Shown in pieces: positions 35,611-46,700 of a stretch of 64,000 nucleotides of DNA; positions within the stretch are counted from its first letter, which is position 1, and each line of letters begins with the position of its first letter. The stretch is from Bacteroidota bacterium (lineage in GTDB: Bacteria; Bacteroidota; Bacteroidia; Bacteroidales; JAAYUG01), in contig JAKPTE010000040.1 of the NCBI GenBank assembly GCA_029571215.1, forward strand, positions 62,001-126,000. Direction: 5' to 3'. Below the pieces are notes generated by a model. That model made no database searches. It saw only the letters and a program-made list of their open reading frames with translations, and was not told the origin of the DNA. Position numbers and translations under genes: made by a program.

Positions 35611-37167
35611 ATGAATAATTCTTCTTACGGCGTACCAGCCATTCTCAGAGAACTGGGTATAGAAACAATCCACCACGGGGCCAGCGTGGGAACAAGATTC
35701 ATGGAAGCCCATGGAGAAATCTTACCATCCGTGTCTCCTAATGACGGGACAGTGATAGCCTCTGTAAAACAGGCAAACAGGGAGGACTATGACACGGTGG
35801 TCAGCAAGGCACAGGAAGCTTTCAAACTTTGGCGAAATGTACCTGCTCCTCAGCGGGGAGAAATTGTTCGTCAGATTGGGCTTGCGATAAGGGAAAAGAA
35901 AGAGGCACTTGGAAGGCTGGTTTCCTATGAAATGGGGAAAATACTTCAGGAAGGTTTGGGTGAGGTTCAGGAAATGATTGATATCTGTGACTATGCCACC
36001 GGTCTTTCCCGTATGCTGTATGGAATGACAACCCATTCCGAAAGGAAGAACCATCGTATGTATGAACAATATCATCCATTAGGAGTAGTTGGAGTAATTA
36101 CAGCATTTAACTTCCCTGTGGCCGTGTGGTCATGGAATGCAGCTATAGCCCTTGTATGCGGAGATACGATCGTATGGAAACCTTCCTCTAAGGTGCCTCT
36201 GTGTGCCATTGCCGTGCAGAATATCGTCAGGGAGGTTCTGGTTCGTAACCATCTTCCGGAGGGGATCTGCAATTTGGTAATTGGAAGTTCGAAAGATATA
36301 GGCGACGTAATGCTTTCTGACAGGCGTATTCAACTCATTTCGGCCACCGGATCAACACCCATGGGCAAAAGGGTTGCACGGGTCGTCGGTGAACGACTTG
36401 GCCGCACTATCCTCGAACTGGGAGGAAACAATGCCATCATCATCACGCCCCATGCAAACCTTGAGCTTGCTTTACGGGCAGTCGTTTTCGGGGCACTCGG
36501 AACTGCCGGACAGCGCTGCACCACTACTCGGAGACTCATCATACAACATTCGGTATACGATCAGTTCTGCCAGAGGCTTACACATACCTACCGGCAAATT
36601 GAAAAACGCATAGGACATGCTCTGGATCCTTCCGTACTGGTTGGTCCTTTGATTGATACAGAAGCCGTGGATGTCGTCAAAACTGCGATCGACCGTCTCA
36701 GGAAGGAAGGAGGGAAACTCCTGCTGGGTGGTGAACAACTGGATGGCCCAGCTTTTGCGTCTGGCTGCTATATCAAACCTGCCCTGGCTGAAGTACCCGG
36801 AAATATTCCCGTGGTTAAAGAAGAAACTTTTGGACCTCTTCTTTATCTGATGAAATATGACACACTCGAAGAGGCAATCTTTTTGCAGAACGATGTTCCT
36901 CAGGGTCTTTCATCAGCTATTTTTACCGAAAATCTTATTGAAGCGGAAAAATTTCTTTCGGCAGCAGGCTCCGATTGCGGTATAGCCAATGTCAACATAG
37001 GTACCTCGGGGGCCGAAATAGGCGGTGCCTTTGGTGGAGAAAAAGAAACCGGCGGCGGACGTGAAGCAGGGTCGGACGCATGGAAACAATACATGCGCAG
37101 GCAGACAAATACCATCAATTTCGGTTCGGATCTTCCTCTGGCTCAAGGAATACAGTTTGACCTCTGA
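35611..37167 (+). CDS. Aldehyde dehydrogenase, ALDH7 (2-aminoadipate semialdehyde dehydrogenase-like)
   Basis: A 518-residue NAD(P)-dependent aldehyde dehydrogenase. The catalytic cysteine is C303 in GTAGQRCTTTRRLI, the glutamate region is LELGGNNAIII, and the opening and closing segments (AHGEILPSVSPNDG; GSDAWKQYMRRQTNTINF) are characteristic of the ALDH7/antiquitin group. ALDH7 enzymes oxidise 2-aminoadipate 6-semialdehyde, in equilibrium with piperideine-6-carboxylate, in lysine or pipecolate breakdown; some also act on betaine or lipid aldehydes. No other lysine-catabolic gene is visible, so the physiological substrate remains inferred. It is divergent from pruA. Confidence 0.88.
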   Translation: MNNSSYGVPAILRELGIETIHHGASVGTRFMEAHGEILPSVSPNDGTVIASVKQANREDYDTVVSKAQEAFKLWRNVPAPQRGEIVRQIGLAIREKKEALGRLVSYEMGKILQEGLGEVQEMIDICDYATGLSRMLYGMTTHSERKNHRMYEQYHPLGVVGVITAFNFPVAVWSWNAAIALVCGDTIVWKPSSKVPLCAIAVQNIVREVLVRNHLPEGICNLVIGSSKDIGDVMLSDRRIQLISATGSTPMGKRVARVVGERLGRTILELGGNNAIIITPHANLELALRAVVFGALGTAGQRCTTTRRLIIQHSVYDQFCQRLTHTYRQIEKRIGHALDPSVLVGPLIDTEAVDVVKTAIDRLRKEGGKLLLGGEQLDGPAFASGCYIKPALAEVPGNIPVVKEETFGPLLYLMKYDTLEEAIFLQNDVPQGLSSAIFTENLIEAEKFLSAAGSDCGIANVNIGTSGAEIGGAFGGEKETGGGREAGSDAWKQYMRRQTNTINFGSDLPLAQGIQFDL

Positions 37168-37348
37168 TTCATCCATTTTCCGGCGAGCATCCCAAAACGT
37201 TATCTACGTCATCCTCCGAAGGAATTAGGTTTATCAGGCCGTAACCGGCTAATTAACTAATCATTTGCAGACTTTCTGGATTGCACTTCCGGAATTATTC
37301 CTTCAACAACCCGTTGAAAACTCATTCTGCATGCGGAAAGATTTATGC

Positions 37349-37356
37349 TAATTTTG
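37349..37356 (+). promoter_or_regulatory. Bacteroidota-type -7 element immediately before the FtsB/DivIC gene
   Basis: TAATTTTG ends only 4 bp before the ATG at 37361. Since this element is normally centred near -7, transcription would start at or next to the ATG, suggesting a leaderless or near-leaderless mRNA. Confidence 0.45.
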
Positions 37357-37360
37357 TCGT

Positions 37361-37666
37361 ATGCAAAAAGTCCGTTTTATATTGCAACGTATATTCAGGC
37401 AGCTGAAAAACAAATATGTTGCGGGTGTTTTTCTTTTTGTCATCTGGCTTATGTTTTTTGACCAGAACAACATGATTGATCGTTATAAAACCCGCCGTCA
37501 GCTCGAACGACTAAAGGCTGACAGAGCCTATTACCTTCAGAAGATAGCAGCCGATTCATCCCGGCTGGAAGAGTTGAAATCAGATGCCGATCATCTCGAA
37601 AAGTTTGCCCGGGAACAGTACCTGATGAAAAAAGACAACGAAGATATCTTTATAGTCAAGGAATAA
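37361..37666 (+). CDS. FtsB/DivIC-family septum formation protein
   Basis: A 101-residue bitopic membrane protein: short cytoplasmic N-terminus, one membrane helix (about 19-34, GVFLFVIWLMFF), a coiled coil (about 38-80, RRQLERLKADRAYYLQKI and on) and the C-terminal FAREQYLMKKDNEDIFIV motif typical of FtsB/DivIC. These proteins form the FtsQ-FtsL-FtsB complex that activates septal peptidoglycan synthesis. Length is normal. It converges on, and overlaps by 11 bp, the glycosyltransferase gene on the other strand. Confidence 0.9.
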   Translation: MQKVRFILQRIFRQLKNKYVAGVFLFVIWLMFFDQNNMIDRYKTRRQLERLKADRAYYLQKIAADSSRLEELKSDADHLEKFAREQYLMKKDNEDIFIVKE

Positions 37667-38939
37667 CAGAACGGTAACCACTTCTGTCAGCTGTCCTGAA
37701 AAGAAAAAGCAATTCACCGGCAGTTGGCTTCCTGCCAATCGGGTAGCTTCCATCGCACATCATCAACTCAAGGGCTGCTTCTGCTACTTCCAATTTATTA
37801 TAGAAAGTTTCATGAGTAGCATTCAGGAATTTAATAACCCGAAACACATTGAACCACCTGAAAAAACGTCTGGTAAATGAAGCTTCGTTTGCAGCATTTT
37901 TTCTGCATTCATCAACAACTTCATCAAAATCGGCCATGGTCAGAAATTCTATTACAGGAGCCGGCAGGTCGTGGTAAATTTTTCCGGTTGTTTCTTTTGC
38001 TGACTGGTACAAAACGGGGACCCGGTCAAACAAAGCCTTTAGATCTCTGAATGCATCGAAATGATACGTCAACCAGCGGGGTTGTCCGTTAAGAAGCATT
38101 TTGCGCACTGCCGCTCCGGTGCCGAAAGGAACCCTGTCGCTCGGCCTGGGTGAAAGATGAATACAAGTGCCGGTGATTTCTCCATAATTTCCAAGCGGGA
38201 TGACTTTGTGGAGAAAATAAAAGTCTTCGCCTGCCTTTCGTTTGTTCATTCCTCCCTGGGCTGTATATACTCCAGCCCTCACTGCAAAGGATGAACCAAG
38301 AGTCTGATAGGCATGGGGATGGCCCGCATACCGCAATGCCCTCACAAAATACCGCAGATGCAATTCATAGCGGATTATGGATTCGGTGATATCCTGCCCG
38401 ATTCCTTCGCCGGTAAGATCATGTTCAAAATAAACAGACGCCCCGGGCGTATCAGGATGCAGGTCGAAGAAGGTCAGAAGTTCGCCGAATAAGTTTGCCT
38501 CGCACCATGCATCAGCATCAAAGGAAACGATGATTCCTTCAGGACGGTTTACCGATCTGAGCCGCGCTGCCGCCAAATCCATTCCTATTTTTCGTGCCAG
38601 ACCCACCCCTGCCTCACGCAAGGGCATATCAGGAAAACAAACAACATGAACAGGCATACCCGGCCTGCCAGCATTCCGAACAAACTGCAACAACAATTTT
38701 TCTGTTTTGATTGTCTGTTCACGGATTTCTTCAGAATCTCCCGCGGAAGAATTCAGCACGACAATAATTTCAACCTCACCGGGTTGGCTATATGCATGAA
38801 GAAGAGAACCTACTGCTTTAAATAAGAGTTCTTCCCTGTAAGAGGGAAGAACAACAACACAGCGAAGCTCATTTACCGGAGGTACAGAAAGCGAATCCGA
38901 AATGCGATGCTTTTGAAAATAAGCATCGGCAAATTTCAT
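37656..38939 (-). CDS. Family 2-like glycosyltransferase
   Basis: A 427-residue protein with a GT-A nucleotide-sugar-binding fold: CVVVLPSYREELL opening, EIIVVLNSSAGDS, and the metal-binding region VSFDADAWCEANL (DAD). The RKAGEDFYFLHKVIPLG stretch provides the later acidic pair found in GT2 enzymes. There is no signal peptide or clear membrane helix, so it is probably cytoplasmic or membrane-peripheral. Donor and acceptor are unknown. It begins 10 bp after the Skp/OmpH-like gene and is likely co-transcribed with it. Confidence 0.8.
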   Translation of the reverse strand: MKFADAYFQKHRISDSLSVPPVNELRCVVVLPSYREELLFKAVGSLLHAYSQPGEVEIIVVLNSSAGDSEEIREQTIKTEKLLLQFVRNAGRPGMPVHVVCFPDMPLREAGVGLARKIGMDLAAARLRSVNRPEGIIVSFDADAWCEANLFGELLTFFDLHPDTPGASVYFEHDLTGEGIGQDITESIIRYELHLRYFVRALRYAGHPHAYQTLGSSFAVRAGVYTAQGGMNKRKAGEDFYFLHKVIPLGNYGEITGTCIHLSPRPSDRVPFGTGAAVRKMLLNGQPRWLTYHFDAFRDLKALFDRVPVLYQSAKETTGKIYHDLPAPVIEFLTMADFDEVVDECRKNAANEASFTRRFFRWFNVFRVIKFLNATHETFYNKLEVAEAALELMMCDGSYPIGRKPTAGELLFLFRTADRSGYRSVIP

Positions 38940-38949
38940 AGTGTGAAAC

Positions 38950-39564
38950 TTATTTTTTATCCTTTTCAGCCTTGTATTTCTCGTTCATCTTCCGGATTAC
39001 ATCCCAGGTAATGTCCAGACTCTTTTCGGCATAAAGCAGTCCGCCACCATAGGAATCAGAAAGAATGTAGGCATATCTGTGCTCCTTGTTGTACTCTTTC
39101 AGAAACTCAACAATATCCTCATATAGCTTACGGTTCATCACCTGCATTTCCTCGTTGAGCTGCTGGTTATATTCCATTTGAAGCTGCTGAAAATTTTGTC
39201 CCTCAGCATTCAGTTGCTGTTCAATTTCCTGCATTTCCGACCTGAGCAAAAGCCCTTTCTGCACTTTTGACTGATAATCGTTGATTTTTTTCTGCAGCTG
39301 CACCTGTTTTGTACTCAGTTCGTTCTCGTACCGCTGCTGCTTGTCGGTAATCTGTTTTCTCAGTTCAAAAAAACGGTCATAATTGTTCAGCAAGGTATCG
39401 GTATTGATGTAAGCTATTCTGATAGAAACATCACCTGACAAGGAATCATGACCCTGTGCCATAAATCCGTTCCCGTGCTTTTTCCCGGAGGTGAAAAACA
39501 ATATGTACAGCACAACAACAGCAACAATGAGAATTCCGTTAATTACAACAGACCACTTTTTCAT
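38950..39564 (-). CDS. Membrane-tethered OmpH/Skp-like periplasmic chaperone
   Basis: A 204-residue protein with one N-terminal hydrophobic helix (about 6-25, GILIVAVVVLYILFF) and no obvious cleavage site, followed by the OmpH family start IRIAYINTDTLLNNYDRFFE, a long coiled coil (about 65-150, rich in Gln/Glu) and a closing segment YAYILSDSYGGGLLYAEKSLDIT. OmpH/Skp proteins form jellyfish-like trimers that shield unfolded outer-membrane proteins in the periplasm. The uncleaved-looking helix suggests a version anchored in the inner membrane. It may assist assembly of the neighbouring PorP-type barrel (inference). Confidence 0.86.
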   Translation of the reverse strand: MKKWSVVINGILIVAVVVLYILFFTSGKKHGNGFMAQGHDSLSGDVSIRIAYINTDTLLNNYDRFFELRKQITDKQQRYENELSTKQVQLQKKINDYQSKVQKGLLLRSEMQEIEQQLNAEGQNFQQLQMEYNQQLNEEMQVMNRKLYEDIVEFLKEYNKEHRYAYILSDSYGGGLLYAEKSLDITWDVIRKMNEKYKAEKDKK

Positions 39565-39679
39565 AGGGTTTTTGATTTTTCCGTCGGGGAAACATAAAAC
39601 ATTTCCCTGACGTGGTTAACAATTAAAATTTTGCCAAAAATATACCGGATAAATGAAAAAGCAAAACAAAATCGCACGA

Positions 39680-40669
39680 TTAGAATTCCGGACACGGAAT
39701 AGCGTGTATTTTTTTCTTCCGGTTGGTCTGAAAATCAAAACTCATTGAAATTTCATGAGCTCCGTGGGTTGAAGAAACGAGATTCGATATAGTGAAGTCG
39801 TAGCTGTATCCGATGCTGAGCCCCTTCATTTTGAAACCAACAAGCATAGCCAGCGCGTCACCTCTTTCCGAATTGAAAGGAGGAATGCCCCTATACCAGA
39901 AGCCAAGTACCAATGGCACCTTATTCCAGTACAAACCAATATCGAGCTGCTTTTTGTTCTGCTGCAGCCTGAACAGATATGCAAGGGAAACAGTTTCATC
40001 GATGGGTTTCAGCAGTTTTCCCTGCCGTATGATCTGAAATCCTCCGAAAAAGGAAAACTTCATGGGAACAACAGCTTTGTTGGCATAAAACGACTGGTCG
40101 GGCCGGAAAAGATGGTCCACAGCAGCTCCTGCCCATACAGAATTTGAATAAACCAGCACAGAGGTAGATGCATCAAAAGCACCTATGTTTTCCTGAGCGG
40201 GGGGGTCTTCAAATGTTGTACCGTTACCGGTGACAAGCTGGTCATAAAAACGCAGACGGTAAAAATCGATACCGTACATGGAATAGAGAAAATGCAGGCC
40301 GGGACGCACATGCCATTCTTCAAATATCTGAAAATCATATGAATAAAGCACTCCTGCATTTGTCATGCCTAGTCTTCCGCTTCCAGCCATATCACGCAGA
40401 ACCAACACACCCAATCCGCTATTGAAATTCGGAAAGAAATATTCGTACGAAAAAGACATGGTATTGAACCCTCCGGGTATGCCTGCCCACTGGTTACGAT
40501 ACATGCTGACAATGCGCTGTTGCTTTGTTGATCCTGCAAACGACGGGGCCAGGTACAGTTTGTTGGCAAAAAACTGGGTAAACTGTGGATCCTGGGCCAA
40601 TAGGGTTCCCGCCAGGCACAAGACGGCTCCGGCAAGAAACAACTTTTTTATGGTACTTCGCAGGTTCAT
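39680..40669 (-). CDS. PorP/SprF-family type IX secretion membrane protein
   Basis: A 329-residue outer-membrane beta-barrel-type protein: signal peptide (about 1-25, ending TLLAQ), the family's opening DPQFTQFFANKLYLAPSFAGS, MYRNQWAGIPG, and repeated amphipathic strands ending in a terminal aromatic region. PorP/SprF proteins are needed for surface delivery or attachment of cargo with type B (gliding-motility-associated) C-terminal domains. It sits directly downstream of two such cargo genes on the same strand, an established arrangement for sprB-sprF-like pairs. The ATG at 40669 is chosen since the -7 promoter element at 40715 lies inside the longer frame. Confidence 0.92.
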   Translation of the reverse strand: MNLRSTIKKLFLAGAVLCLAGTLLAQDPQFTQFFANKLYLAPSFAGSTKQQRIVSMYRNQWAGIPGGFNTMSFSYEYFFPNFNSGLGVLVLRDMAGSGRLGMTNAGVLYSYDFQIFEEWHVRPGLHFLYSMYGIDFYRLRFYDQLVTGNGTTFEDPPAQENIGAFDASTSVLVYSNSVWAGAAVDHLFRPDQSFYANKAVVPMKFSFFGGFQIIRQGKLLKPIDETVSLAYLFRLQQNKKQLDIGLYWNKVPLVLGFWYRGIPPFNSERGDALAMLVGFKMKGLSIGYSYDFTISNLVSSTHGAHEISMSFDFQTNRKKKIHAIPCPEF

Positions 40670-40714
40670 TGTGTTCATCATCATTCTCCGTCTACCGGGA
40701 ATCAAAGAACAGGT

Positions 40715-40722
40715 CAAATGTA
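40715..40722 (-). promoter_or_regulatory. Bacteroidota-type -7 element for the PorP/SprF gene
   Basis: TACATTTG on the minus strand, about 46 bp upstream of the ATG at 40669, indicating that the gene can be transcribed independently of the adhesin genes upstream. Confidence 0.5.
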
Positions 40723-40795
40723 CCCAATTCTCCATTCTCTTTATATTCAATTTATTTTCAATCAGTTCATAAACCTATCATTTTATCAACAGGTT

Positions 40796-43700
40796 TCATT
40801 TTTTGTGAAGCAGGGTTACATCCCCAGAAAGCAGAAAATTCCGCCCGTTGATAAACTTTCCTGAGGCTTTCCACACATAAACATCCTGTTTGCAGAGTTT
40901 CCCCTTATAGTATCCATCCCATCCCACATTGATATCCTTTGTTTCGAAAATTTTCTCACCCCAGCGGGTATAGATCTCCATTCTGAATTCGGCAACATTT
41001 CTGTGCTTTGGGTGAAAAACGTCGTTGATATTTGCCCAGGGCAGATTGCTGTAATCCCCTCCCGAAGGGCCATTCAGATTGGGTGTGAAGGCATTCGGAA
41101 ATTCAAGAATGCCGGATTCCTCAACGGTTACATAACGCTCTCTCAGCAAGGTATCGGGACAATTATGTTCTGTGAGTACAATTAACCTGATATCATAACT
41201 TCCCGGCTGAACATACTGATGCTGGGGTTGCTGTTCCACGGAGGTAGTTCCGTCACCAAAATCCCACCACCAGGCAACAGCATATTTTGATTTATCGATG
41301 ACCGTAATTTTGTCATCCGGCAGCATGACAAGACGCGGACTTACATCAAAATCGGCAACAGGCAGCGGATATACATTCACCAGGGCAAAGGCGTACGCCA
41401 CTCCCCCGTCGCCAACAGCCTTCAGACTTACCTGGTATATGCCGGCATGCTGATAGGTATGAACGGGTTGCTGACCAGTTCCGACTGACCCGTCTCCAAA
41501 ATCCCAGATAAAGGAATCAGGATACGCATACAGGCACTGCATGGCAAAAGTCACTTCCAGCGGTTCGCATCCGGCGGCATCCTGCGTCAGGATTTCAGGT
41601 ACCGGAACATGCGGCAGGATCCTGATGGGATGGATGATGGTGTCGGCACATTGAGGATGCTGTGCATTTGTTGCAATGAGGGTAATGTAAAACCGGTTTT
41701 CATCACTATTGGGACCCCATGCTGTATACGTCTTCTGAAAAGAAGGTGCCGGTGTAACGGATGAGGTTCCGTCTCCAAAATCCCATTGATAATCCCACAC
41801 CGTCTGATGGTTGGAAAGATTGGCAATTGAAATCACCGGTTCCGGTTCATATATCTGATGCGGAGGTGTGGCCAGAAACTCCGCTTCAGGCTGGGCAAAC
41901 ACCGTTACCTGATGCCGTACCGAATCCCGGCAATTATAAACAGAAGAAGCCTTCATCCATACATCAAATGTTGTATCGACAGATGCAGGGTTGACGAACC
42001 TTTTTACCGGATTTATCAGCGAAGAAACTGAACCGTCGCCAAAGTCCCAATGGAAATCTGTCGCATGAACCGATTGATTGGTAAACCCTGCAACAAAAGG
42101 ACTGCAGCCTGAACTGTCGTAGGTGAATTCTGCGAAAACCTGAGGATAAACACTCACCGTGAGATTACTTGAATCAACACAATTTCTGTTGGTCTGCACT
42201 CTCAAATACAGATTATAGTTCTGAATTGTGTCGGCAACATTATAATAGATATGCGATAACCCGGATTGGACAAAGGTCGTATCACGCTGACCATCGCCAA
42301 AATCCCAGAAAAAGGAAGCATTGGTTGTGTAGGAATTATTCTGAATGGCAATATTGAACGGAGGACAGTCGATGGTTCGGTCTACAGTAAAAATGGCCCG
42401 CGGTTTATGGTACACATATACCGTTTTTTCAATCGAATCCTGGCAGAAGTACTCTGAGGTTGCAATGAGCTTGACCGTGCGGATAATATCAAAATCATTA
42501 TAGTTGTAAAAAATTTTTGCCGGATGTTCCAGGGTTGAAGTAGTCTGATCCCCAAAATCCCATGTATAAAAGCCGTTGTTTCCAAGGGGGGAGGAACCTC
42601 TAAGGGAAGTATTGACAAATTGCACTTCCAGTGGGCTGCATCCGGCAGAATCATAAGTAAAAGCAGCCGTAACCTTGGGATAAACCGTTATAGGACGTAC
42701 CACCGAATCGGTGCATCCGTGTACATTGTTCACCCGAAGAAGTGCATTATAAACAATAGGATTATCGTTCGGGTTGGCGTAGGGATGATCGAAAAACGGT
42801 GAGGTATCATTGGAATCAACCGAGCCGTTTCCATCGAAATCCCAGAATACCTGATTGATTCCTCCCAGTGATGTATTTTCAAAGCGCAGGGGGAATCCCG
42901 AACAGACATCCTGGTCATTCATTTTGAAATCTGCATCAATATAGGAATATACCGTAATGTCCAGCGTAGTATCATCCGAACAACCATACTGTGAAACAGC
43001 ATGAAGCCTTATAGTGTAGATCTGATCCGATGCGTTATAATGTATATAGGTGTACTGTGGATTCGTCAGTTCCGAACTGGCTCCGTTACCAAACTCCCAA
43101 TAATATACCTGGGCCACTGGTGCGTTGGACTGATTGGTCAATGCTACTGTAAGCGGATCGCATCCTTCGGTGACATCGGCCTCAAATGCTGCCCGCACCT
43201 CAGGATAAACCGTAATTGTTCTTTCTAACGAATCAGCACATCCGTGTGGATTCTGCACCCGGAGTTTCAGCAAATGAACCTGCGGTGCAAGAGTCTGGTT
43301 TACATAAGTATGGGCAGGAGCAGGAACACCCGAAACCGGTGACCCGTCTCCAAAATTCCATTGATACTGCGATATTCCTCCGGCTGAAGAATTGCTAATG
43401 GCAACAGCAAAGGGTGAACAGGACGCGTTTGTATCTACCGTAAAAGCTGCTTTAACGAATGAATAAACCATAATGTCAGCCCAGGAAGTGTCAGTGCATT
43501 GATTGGCAGAGCTTGCTATAAGCCTTACCCTGTAAGTAGTATCCACAGAAGATGAATTTTCAAAAACATGAAGAGGGTTTACGGCACCTGAAGTTGCCCC
43601 GTTGCCAAAATCCCACTGAAAGGAAGAAGCCACAGGAATGTTGGAAGTATTGGAAAAACTTACGGTAAGCGGAGTGCATCCGGCCAGTACCGAGGGAGTA

Positions 43701-46700
43701 AATGCTGAAATAACGCGTGGAAACACTCTGACAGGTCGTATAAGAGTATCGGTGCAACCGGCATGATTCCGTACAACAAGACGAAGGTTATAGATTTGAG
43801 TGACAGCCCCCGGGTTGGAGTATGTGTGATTGAGTAGGGCTGAATTACTGTTGCTCAAGGGTGATCCGTCACCAAAATTCCATTCAAAGCTGCTGATTCC
43901 CGGCATAACAGATGACTGATTACTTATAGTAACCGGATAGGTAACGCATCCCTCATCCCGGTCAATGGTAAATTGAGCATCAATAAAAGGATAAACGGTA
44001 ACGACGGAAGAAAACGTATCACGGCAGAAATCGGAAGAGGTTACTATAAGTTGTACAGTAAAGGTCGTATCATTTCCTCCGGCATTCTGGAAAACTGTCA
44101 CAGGGTCGGGAGTGCTGGAGGTACTACCCTGACCGAAATTCCAGTTCCATGTAACCACAGCGTTGTTTGCGGGTCGCGTAAAATGCACCGTCAAAGGATT
44201 ACATCCCTGAACAACGTCCTGGGTAAACTGAGCCGAAACTTCTGGATAAACCGTAATTTGCCTGATCAGTGTATCGGTACAACCCTGCTGGTTGGTAACC
44301 ACCAGCCGAAGCTGACGTATCTGCACCAGACCGGTTGTATTCGTATACGTATGCGTCAGAAACGGAGCGGAGGAATTGCTGGTACCCCCATCGCCAAAAT
44401 CCCATTCATAGCTGATAATGGAGCTTCCTCCAACGGCCATGTTCTGAATAGTAACCTGGAGGGGAGAACATCCCTTGTCAGGTTGTACGGTAAAATCGGC
44501 TTTAATGAACGGCCTCACCGTGATCTGGGCAAAAGCGGTATCAGCACAATAGTAGAAAGAAGTAGCAATTAGCCGGATATTTCTGACACTGTCGGCTGGT
44601 CCGTAATTCTCATAGGTATGCACGGGCGAAACTGCCGAGGAAGAAGTATTGTCACCAAAGCTCCACTGGTAAGAATTGGCACGAACGGATGTATTGGTAA
44701 AGGCTACAGTAAAAGGCGTACAGCCGATATTCCCGGGTGCAAGACTGAAGCCTGCCGTTACTTCGGGATTTATTGTGAAGGAACGGACCAGGGTATCTCT
44801 GCATCCGTAAGAATTTTCGACAATCAGACGAATGTTCCGCTGCAGGGCAACGGGTCCGTTATTGGTGTAGGTATGCCTTAGTATAGTATCGGCCACCTTG
44901 CTTTCTGAGGAAGGATAGGAAAATACCGTTCCATCACCTAAATCCCAGTAATAGGTTTTCACTCCGTACGATTGATCCCTGATATTCAGGGTATAAGGAG
45001 CACATGCTTGCGTGGTATCAATGTTAAAACGGGCTTCCAACGGGCGGGCAACATCAATTTGGTACCTTACCGTATCGCTGAGACCGCAAGCGCCTGAAAC
45101 GGTGGCAGTATAAATAATGGATGAGTCAGGACGCGCCACGGGAACCGGGCTGTAAATATCAGAAAGATACTTATGCGGCAGCCAGTCGTATGCCGTTCCT
45201 CCATGAGCTACAAGCTGTACAGTATCTCCGTAACAGATTCTTTTGTATTTGGTTCCATCGGGGGAAATAAATCCTTCGAACCGCACGGAATTGAATTCAG
45301 AAAGCCAGGCATTTCTTGCTCCCCCAAGGTTGCTTGACGAGGACCATACACCGTTCATAATGCCGATGTGAAAAAGATCCTGAGTATTGGAAATGATGGT
45401 TCTGGTACCAAAAGGAATGGTTGATAATGGAACCGAAAGATTACGCAGGTAGGCCCAGTCCGTTCCGGGAATATCGGTAAACTGTGATGTTTCGAGAAGA
45501 GTAGAAGGCAAGCCGTTCAGAAGGAAGGAGTCCTTGCCGGTCTTCCGTACAAGGATATTCAGCTGAAGTGCACCGGTATTGGATGGCCTGCTGAATCCTA
45601 CCTGGGAGGAACCGGTACATTTATCGGTGGGCGGTAAAAGGGCATCCCCGAGTTCGTTTCCAACTCCGGTAACCTGATAACAATAAAAGGACTGGTTAGG
45701 GGAAGACACCACAGCAATATCGGTACTCATGGGATACACAAATGTTTCTCCCGCATTGATGGTAGCTACAAACACCCCGTTTACATAAAGGGATGTGTTG
45801 TTTGCTACCCCCAGGATATACAGTCTTTCCTGAACTACCGGATTGGCAGGCGGCGGGTTGTAATAATTGGAAGCCAGGCTGCCTGACTGCAACTGACCAC
45901 GAAAGGCAATATATTGCCTGCCAAGCATGGTTACCGGTACAATCTGATCGCCCAGAAGGTCACATTGTACCGGATTCAGCGTGTTGCCAACCAGGCTTTT
46001 TACGGCATCGTCCTTCACGGTAACAGCAATCTTTTTCCCTCCCTGTGCAACAATTCTGAGTCCGGCAAGATGATCGTCAGCGGAACGACCATACACATCA
46101 TTGGCCAGCTTGGGAGTTACCTCAAGATTGTGCAACCAGGCCGGTATTCCGGTAAATGTTTCACCCCGCATAAAGGGCCCAAGAATGACATGGCCTGAAA
46201 GAGGAGGTCCTCCACCATTATACAAACCTTTACCTGCCGGAATATAAAGGTCAATCGTCGTATTGTCTTCCGTAAATACTATATCAAAAGCCGAATATCC
46301 CTGGGTGGTCCATGTACTTTCATTCCAGTTCATCATATCGGTCTGAAAGGGGGTGTAGAAATCACTGCCCAGAGCATTGCGTCCGAAAAGGGTAAAGGTT
46401 TCCGGATTGTTGGCTTTGTTCGATTCGAAAGTAACATTTATGTAATTGTCGGACACGATATGAAGCCCTTTATTGTTTTTGCCACCGGGTTTCCATGTAT
46501 TCTGAATAATTCCGAGCCGGGCTGTCAGATCAACAAACTGTGTCGTAAAAGCCGGTATGGTAATCTGTATGGGTGTAAATAAAGGTTCCTTGGGCATGTC
46601 AATCGTTATATGTGCCGGAAGGTCGTGGGTGGTAATATTCAGGAAAGTCTGCGGTGCGCCGGCTGAAGGATAGTCCTGGGTTATAACAGGAACAACAAAC

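Noticed and set aside
43973-44572. 199-codon plus-strand open frame inside the PKD adhesin
   Set aside because: It is antisense to repeated PKD coding sequence, which leaves the opposite frames open; the same occurs in the paralogue at 47,892-48,539.
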